A stretch of DNA of 64,000 bases. It comes from Melanocharis versteri. Taxonomy: Eukaryota; Chordata; Aves; Passeriformes; Melanocharitidae. Positions 58,801-64,000 of this stretch are shown here, one piece after another (within the stretch, counting starts at the first letter, position 1; every line of letters begins with the position of its first letter). Made by a program: the position numbers and the translations under genes. Where the stretch lies: positions 1 through 64,000 of the forward strand of contig VZTG01000396.1 of the NCBI GenBank assembly GCA_013397845.1, read 5' to 3'. The notes under the pieces were generated by a model that ran no database searches, was not told the DNA's origin, and saw only the letters and a program-made list of their open reading frames with translations.

Positions 58801-59990
58801 GGACAAGCTGCGGGTGCCTCCTCTCAAGGAGCTGTGTTCCAGACGCCCTCCGGCACAGGGTCCAACTGCATTGCTCACAAAAGCCCAGAACAAACCGCAA
58901 GCTTGTTCCAAGCCTAGCTGCTGCTCTGGCCACCACTTTTTTAAGTGATCCAGGTATCAGGCCATGGTGACTGCAGGAGTGAGCCTGAGTCCTGGAGCCT
59001 GAGCTGAAGCATTTGGCTTGTGGTCTTTTCCGATTTGGCAAAAATTGGCTCATTTCACAGCAAAGCTTCGGGGAGCACTCAGAAATCGGGCTGCAGACAT
59101 CCCCCTAGGAAAGGGCTGTATGAGGTTACAATGTTCCTGGTTTTCCTCCTGCGCTCACTTGTCCTACAGGCCACCTACAACACTTTTGCCAGCCAGACTG
59201 GCGGGAAGACCGAGTGGTATGGCCAGCATACGTGATCCTAAACTGCTGGTGTGACAGAGCAGCCCTCACTGGCTTCGTCTGAAGTGCACCAGCTTTTCCT
59301 AGTCTGACAAGACAGTGACCACACCCAGAGCACCAGCAGGGGGTGGCACGAGCCAGAGCCTGGGCAGGAACTCATTCCTGTGTGGCTGAAGTGGCACAGC
59401 TGGCACCTACCCTGCAGCCCCACTACACTGAACAACCAGCACCCGTTTCAAGCACCAACAGACTGCTTCTAGCAGTTCCTTGGACTACCAGTGGAAGAAA
59501 GATGAGAGAATGCTTCAGTCTGAGCATAAAAATGTCCCCATCAGGTCAGCCTAACAGCCCAATCAATCACATCTCCATCAGCAGAGATCCTGCAGGAGAC
59601 CACGCAGAGGATGCCTGTGCAGCCTGCAGCACTCCCAGCTGCTGGAGGAGGGACGCAAGCAGAATATCCCTCTTACCTTCCAACTGCCCATAAACTTCTC
59701 TCATACCTTTACAACCCTGAAAGGCTCCAGAAGGTATGTGTAAAGCAGTATTGTCTTTTACCTGTTTCAACCCACTCTCTTCCAAGATTCACTGAGTGTC
59801 CTTTGGTAGCTGCCTGAGAATTAAGAACAACAGAACCAGTCCAGAGCACGGCTTCCAATCAGCTTCATGCTGATTCTCAAATCTTACTCAAGAGCACTGA
59901 CATTCGGGCTGAAATGTGCAGCCCCAGGCAGATGTAATCGTGCTGCAGAAATTCAGAGAAAAGACAATTCACAAAAGAGACAACCATAGA
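55880..59990. other. Intergenic stretch between convergent genes
   Basis: GC-moderate sequence with many overlapping short frames, typical of CA/CTG-rich non-coding DNA, and no recognisable domain. On the minus strand, AATAAATAAAGG-type poly(A) signals occur at about 56,127-56,136, which could end an unrecognised minus-strand transcript. No RNA gene or mobile element was identified. Confidence 0.6.
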
Positions 59991-59997
59991 GATTGTA

Positions 59998-60003
59998 TTT
60001 ATT
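59998..60003 (-). terminator. Candidate poly(A) signal of the ARHGAP39-like gene (distal)
   Basis: TTTATT on the plus strand is AATAAA for the minus-strand gene, about 2.0 kb past its stop. A second AATAAA (plus-strand TTTATT at 60,581-60,586) is a nearer alternative. Confidence 0.45.
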
Positions 60004-62004
60004 ACTATTAGAACACAGGAAAGGCTACTTTACTGATTGGTATTTACAAATCTGTTGGCAAAGACAATAATATCCAGTGTCCTTTATTAGCATGTTTTAT
60101 AACCCTGGCCAGAAGCATTCACTTGTATTAGCAGCAAATGCCTATGGTTTGATTGACTGCCACAGCTAAGCGCAAGGAGTAACATGGATCACCTCTGCAA
60201 TGGCTGCAGGTGAAGCCCGACACAGACACAGGCACCTGCAGTCCAAAGAGGAGGGCAGGTGCCACATGGTTGCTTCAGCCCTTGGCGGGGAACAGGACAC
60301 CCCAAGCCTGTTCAGCAATTCAAATCTAAGGACAGCATGGCAGAGCTGGTAACCTCTGCCCAACTCTACACTTCTGGGGCAGTAGCTCCACATCTGAAGA
60401 ACAAGTTGTTCAATACTGCAGAAGGACAGAGCAAGCTAAGCGGCATCAAAGCATGGGGATGGGTGTGTACGTGAAACAGATGCTGGCACATTTCGGGGGC
60501 ATGTTTGACAGAGCTAATCTTGACAAGGGAGCAAGATTTCCTGGCCCACAGGACCACAGAATCATCTGGTACGAGGAGCCTTTATTCAACTGGGCACAAA
60601 CTGAATTCCTGCTCTGGAGTTCATTCAAACTCATCTGAACATAGGCTCTGGGAACCCTCTCACCCAGAGCCCCAAACAAGCCAACAGGCTTGGGGCACTC
60701 TTTGCACATGGCACCTAATGCCCACACTGGTACCGATTCAGGCATCAGCTCTAAACCTTATCGTCGGCAGGGCTCAGCTCCCCACTGCGGTCCGGAGAGG
60801 AGGATCCTAGGTCCCCACTGGAAAGGGAGAGGGATGCAGAAACACAAATGCAACCTTGGATGATACCGACAGACTTAGCACTGCATCCATAATCACAGGA
60901 CACACCTTTATGCAGCAGACCTGCCTCCTGCAAGGAGAACACCTCAAAGGAAGAACACAGGTACCACAGTTGACTACAGGCAGTACCAGCATTTCTTAAG
61001 CACACAGCACTGCTGCTCTGCCTGGAAGGGCATATCTGAACACAGGAGCACTTCTGACTGTTGCGGGCTTTCTTTAGACCTGGGCTGAACCAGAAGGGTA
61101 GGCCAAACTGGTATTTAGTTCCTGGCAGAGTGGTCTGGGAAGGATGTGGTACCAGGAAGGAGAGTGTGAGGAGCTGGAGCTGTGAAGGTTGCTCTGAGCA
61201 TGGGCTCAGGTGCTCCTCAGCAAAGTTGGTGTCAGCTCACACTGTCCATAGCAAAAAGGAGCCGCAAGGTCACTGGGGTCACTGCTCCAGAAGATATGGC
61301 CCTCATTAAGAGGATGCCAAAGTGGTTGTTTACCTGTTTGTTGACAGGTGTGTGGCCTTCCTGTTGTGCCCAGCGCCATGGTGTGGGTGGGTACTCAGCA
61401 TAGGGCTGGTCTCACATGCTGCTGCACAGCTCTACCATTCTTGAACTTCCACACCTTCACAGCCCTCTACCAACAGCATTGTGGGATGTCAGAACAACCC
61501 TGACACCTCCAGCCAACAGTCTGCAGAGGTGAACCAGGCTGTCCCCATAGTAGTAGAATTATTACCGATGAGGCAGCATTTTCCCTAGGACCAGCTCATG
61601 CCACAGCACAGGAATGATGTTCTCCTACCTGAAGCCAACTCTGACTCCAGAAGGGAAATTGAGAGTCTCACTGCCCTATGTAGCAGTTCCTCACACATGT
61701 CACAGCCCTTTCACTGAGCAACCAATCTTGTGGCTCTCAGGAAGAGGATTGCCCCTCTCTGATACACACTGGAAGGCCAGGAACTGCTAAACCTGACCTG
61801 GCATGCCCAAGTATTTCCTGGTGCTGACAGAACCAAGCCTTCCAGAAACATCCAGTCTTTGTGGTCATATGTTGGGAGACACTCAAGGGCTAACCCAGGG
61901 CGTGACAACAGCAAGGACAATGGAAGAAACCTATGCGAAGGGGAGAAGACTTAAGGTATCTAGCAACTCCCCAGAGCAACATTTTGCACCCTGGGGCCAG
62001 TGGC
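60004..62004 (-). other. Probable 3' UTR of the ARHGAP39-like gene
   Basis: It extends from the stop codon down to the poly(A) candidates. No coding similarity was seen. Assignment as UTR rests only on position. Confidence 0.45.
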
Positions 62005-62199
62005 TCAAACCAGCCCTTTGATGAAGCTTGTGTCCAAGTGCACTATCAGCATGCGGAGAAAAGACATTTCTTTGCGTGTGTTCTCAAAGATAACGCGAGG
62101 ATCATCAGACTGGCAGCGCAGGCAGTTGGGGGCCATCACCATGGCCAGGTTATTCACATCCATCTTTGTTCTGCCCACATTTGATGGCTGAGCAAAGAT
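62005..62199 (-). CDS. ARHGAP39-like last coding exon
   Basis: 65 codons including TGA (62,005-62,007), after acceptor ATCTGCAG. It holds TKMDVNNLAMVMAPNCLRCQ and VIFENTRKEMSFLRMLIVHL. The Asn of the MAPN motif matches the conserved RhoGAP Asn. Confidence 0.92.
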   Translation of the reverse strand: MFAQPSNVGRTKMDVNNLAMVMAPNCLRCQSDDPRVIFENTRKEMSFLRMLIVHLDTSFIKGLV

Positions 62200-63362
62200 C
62201 TGCAGATAGCAAGAACACATTCAGATGGAGCAGTGGAAAAGGGCAAGAAAGTCCAAACACATGGCCTAAGGAAAGGTGCAAGGAGAGCAGAGATAACGCC
62301 TGCTTTAAGGATAATGCCCCAAGAGCCACATGTCCACAGGGAAGAGCACTGTTCTCTGACAGAACCGACAGAGCAGCAGCCTTGGCAGAGAGGAAACCAA
62401 CTCCAGGCTCTCCAAGATCAGGAGCAGGGTTTATTGCTCCCCTAAGGGACAAGGCCAGCAAATGCCCCTCCATCAATCCCACCCTAAATACAGATAAAAG
62501 GTCTTAAAATCGTGCCAATGGCCCCACCACAGCTGTCCCACCAACAATGTCTCACACACTCCTGGCTCCAGTGCAGGACTGTGGGGGCTGCCTACCTGCA
62601 GGAAGTGTATGAGGTAACACAGCACCAGCCTGTTGAGCTCTGGCAAAAGCTGCACCACAGCCACAGCAGCGTCAGGGTTCTCATAGTTGCTGATACACTC
62701 TTTGTAGAACTGCTGGGGGATCACAGGCTCCTCCAGCTCCCGATACCAGAGCTTGAGGAGAGAGGCTGGGCAGAAAGCAGTCGCATGAGAACAGCTCTGG
62801 TCACTTCCCCACCCCCTTCAGAGGCAAACTTGGCAGTGAGACAGATGGCAGAGAAGGGATTCTGTGCTTGTGCTGCTTCACCTTAATTCAGTCTTGGCTC
62901 TGAAATGCTCAGGCACCCAAACTGACCAGTTAGTGGGAAACGCTGGCTGCTACCTACCTGCTCCTCCAGGAAGCAGCTCTGGGGCTGCCTAAAGTAGAGG
63001 ACAATGAGACCTGAAGGACTCCCACCCCTCTGCCCAGCTTGCACAGCCTTACTGCATCAGAGCCAGAGGTTCCTCCCAACTCCCAGTGTTTCCTCTATGG
63101 GCAGTGCTTGGAAAGGCAGTGAAAAGACACTGAACAAAATCCCAGTCAGTGCAGACAGCCCGTGTACACATTCCCAAGCAGCAGCACACCCACTGAGCTG
63201 CTCCTGCACCTGCTCCTCCACATTGCACCATGGCTGAGGCTGCAGCAACACACCTGCCACATTCCTGTACCTGGTATGTTGGGGTCACTGAGACTGCTTG
63301 GGATTCTCCACTGATCCACCTGCAATTTCAATGCATTGACTTCATCTATGTCACCAGGTATC
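62005..63362 (-). CDS. ARHGAP39-like RhoGAP, C-terminal three coding exons
   Basis: RhoGAP domains speed GTP hydrolysis by Rho-family GTPases. The Vilse/CrGAP/ARHGAP39 type acts on Rac downstream of Robo and in dendritic spines. Visible exons encode IPGDIDEVNALKLQVDQW, ASLLKLWYRELEEPVIPQQF, LPELNRLVLCYLIHFLQ, TKMDVNNLAMVMAPNCLR, CQSDDPRVIFENTRKEMSF and DTSFIKGLV then stop. The conserved catalytic-domain Lys (LLK) and Asn (MAPN) are present. The arginine-finger codon spans the junction with an exon off the right edge. Phases agree at both internal junctions (1 and 0). Upstream MyTH4 and WW regions are beyond the window. Human ARHGAP39 ends nearly identically (from memory), but this copy differs in its last residues, so it may be a paralogue. 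Confidence 0.9.
62200..62595 (-). other. ARHGAP39-like intron (last)
   Basis: A 396-bp intron bounded by GT/AG. Nothing else was recognised. Confidence 0.85.
62596..62765 (-). CDS. ARHGAP39-like penultimate exon
   Basis: 170 nt with acceptor CTGCCCAG and donor GTAGGC. It begins ASLLKLWYRELEEPVIP and ends LCYLIHFLQ. A nearer AG (CTCAAG) would lose ASLLK and break phase, so the upstream acceptor was chosen. Confidence 0.9.
62766..63270 (-). other. ARHGAP39-like intron
   Basis: A 505-bp intron. It contains a 21-nt stretch at 62,958-62,978 with splice-site-like flanks, judged not to be an exon. Confidence 0.8.
63271..63362 (-). CDS. ARHGAP39-like antepenultimate exon
   Basis: 92 nt with acceptor CTCTGCAG and donor GTACAG. 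It encodes IPGDIDEVNALKLQVDQW and RIPSSLSDPNIP. The family has VPGDVDEVHALKLQVDQW here. Confidence 0.9.
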
Positions 63363-64000
63363 CTGCAGAGACACAGAAAAGGTCCTTTTGAGAGTGAGCC
63401 AGGCAATGTGCTTGGGGGGGCAGCTGGCCAGCAAAGCATGGCTCCGAAGCTGCTTCTGGGGCCTCAGGGAGAAGGGAGCAGCGAGAAGGCCTCAGGCACC
63501 AGTGGCAGCTACAGCAGCAGTTCCTCAGAGAGAAGGGGGTGCCTATTTTTACACAGAGTCTTAAAGTGGGGATTCCCACTAGCTCAGATATCAATTATCA
63601 CTGTCCTCAGGAGTGATTATTTTCTATAACCAGGCTTCTGTGCAGCGTGTTCAGACCAAAGATGAGCAGCATCTCTGGCTAAATACACTTATATATATAT
63701 ATGTACACATCTATGTATCTATCTATCTATCAATCAAAAAAGACACCCTTACAAGGCAAAGTTGAGCCTTTTAACGGCTATCTTAAATCAAGTTTAGCTA
63801 CTGAAAAACTAATTCAAATATTAAATGCAAAATAAAACCACACACACAAAAAAAAACAACGAAGAAAAACCAAACCCAAAGCAGAATCCCCTGTGTCCAC
63901 CACACAGATTATGCATCTCTCTTGACTCCTTGTGCCTTGTGCAACATCAAGGCTGATGTGCTGCATTAGATGAGGCGCTCTGCACAGACCCTGGAGCTCC
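63363..64000 (-). other. ARHGAP39-like intron, incomplete at right edge
   Basis: No further RhoGAP exon is visible, so the next coding exon lies beyond the window. It contains a microsatellite and an A-rich patch at about 63,825-63,880. Confidence 0.75.
63690..63733. repeat. (TA)n / (TATC)n microsatellite
   Basis: About six TA units at 63,690-63,702, and about four TATC units at 63,715-63,731. Confidence 0.95.

Noticed and set aside
62958..62978. 21-nt micro-exon in the ARHGAP39-like intron, with CCCCAG acceptor and GTAGGT donor
   Set aside because: The flanking exons join in phase without it and the ASLLK segment is already supplied by the exon at 62,596-62,765; inserting it would add residues absent from the family.

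Overview
The window looks like vertebrate nuclear DNA, most probably from a bird. The protein-coding exons are short, have GT/AG splice sites and are separated by long AT-rich introns. There is one CpG island. The one clear large repeat is a decayed avian-type ERVL retrovirus, and there are no SINEs of mammalian type. A passerine is possible but not shown.

Region 1 (about 574-49,620, minus strand) is PHF20, the Tudor/PHD-finger reader of the NSL/MOF histone acetyltransferase complex. Eleven coding exons were placed with consistent reading phase. They give 606 codons from the start ATG at 34,690 down to 574, and the PHD-finger half lies beyond the left edge. A non-coding first exon sits in a CpG island at about 49,200-50,000, which is broken by an 88-base assembly gap (49,619-49,706). 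The introns hold several unusual passengers: a 950-bp composite of antisense 7SL RNA and sense 18S rRNA between 125-bp inverted repeats (17,554-18,503); a perfect 24-bp hairpin (16,889-16,943); a broken piece of RBM12 (38,852-39,083); an ERVL remnant in the same orientation as PHF20 (about 41,450-45,930); and two local direct duplications.

Region 2 (about 52,300-55,860, plus strand) is a compact four-exon gene of 520 codons. Its first 116 residues match the N-terminus of the sperm fibrous-sheath protein FSIP2, and its last exon carries several short amphipathic-helix units. Its frame is open through every splice, and a canonical poly(A) signal follows the stop, so it looks like a functional miniature FSIP2-like gene. 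Upstream lie CRE-like half-sites and a MEF2/TATA-like palindrome.

Region 3 (about 60,000 to the right edge, minus strand) is the 3' end of a gene for a RhoGAP of the ARHGAP39 (Vilse/CrGAP) type. Three coding exons of the catalytic domain are visible, and the rest lies beyond the right edge. It is convergent with the FSIP2-like gene; the space between them holds no recognised gene.

The three genes share no obvious pathway. The most unusual feature is the 7SL/18S composite. Its ends (TG...CA), 4-bp flanking duplication (CTAC), poly(A)-signal-bearing inverted arms and 7SL copy stopping exactly at RNA nucleotide 1 fit two retroviral strong-stop cDNAs that jumped onto packaged host RNAs, were joined tail to tail, and were integrated.
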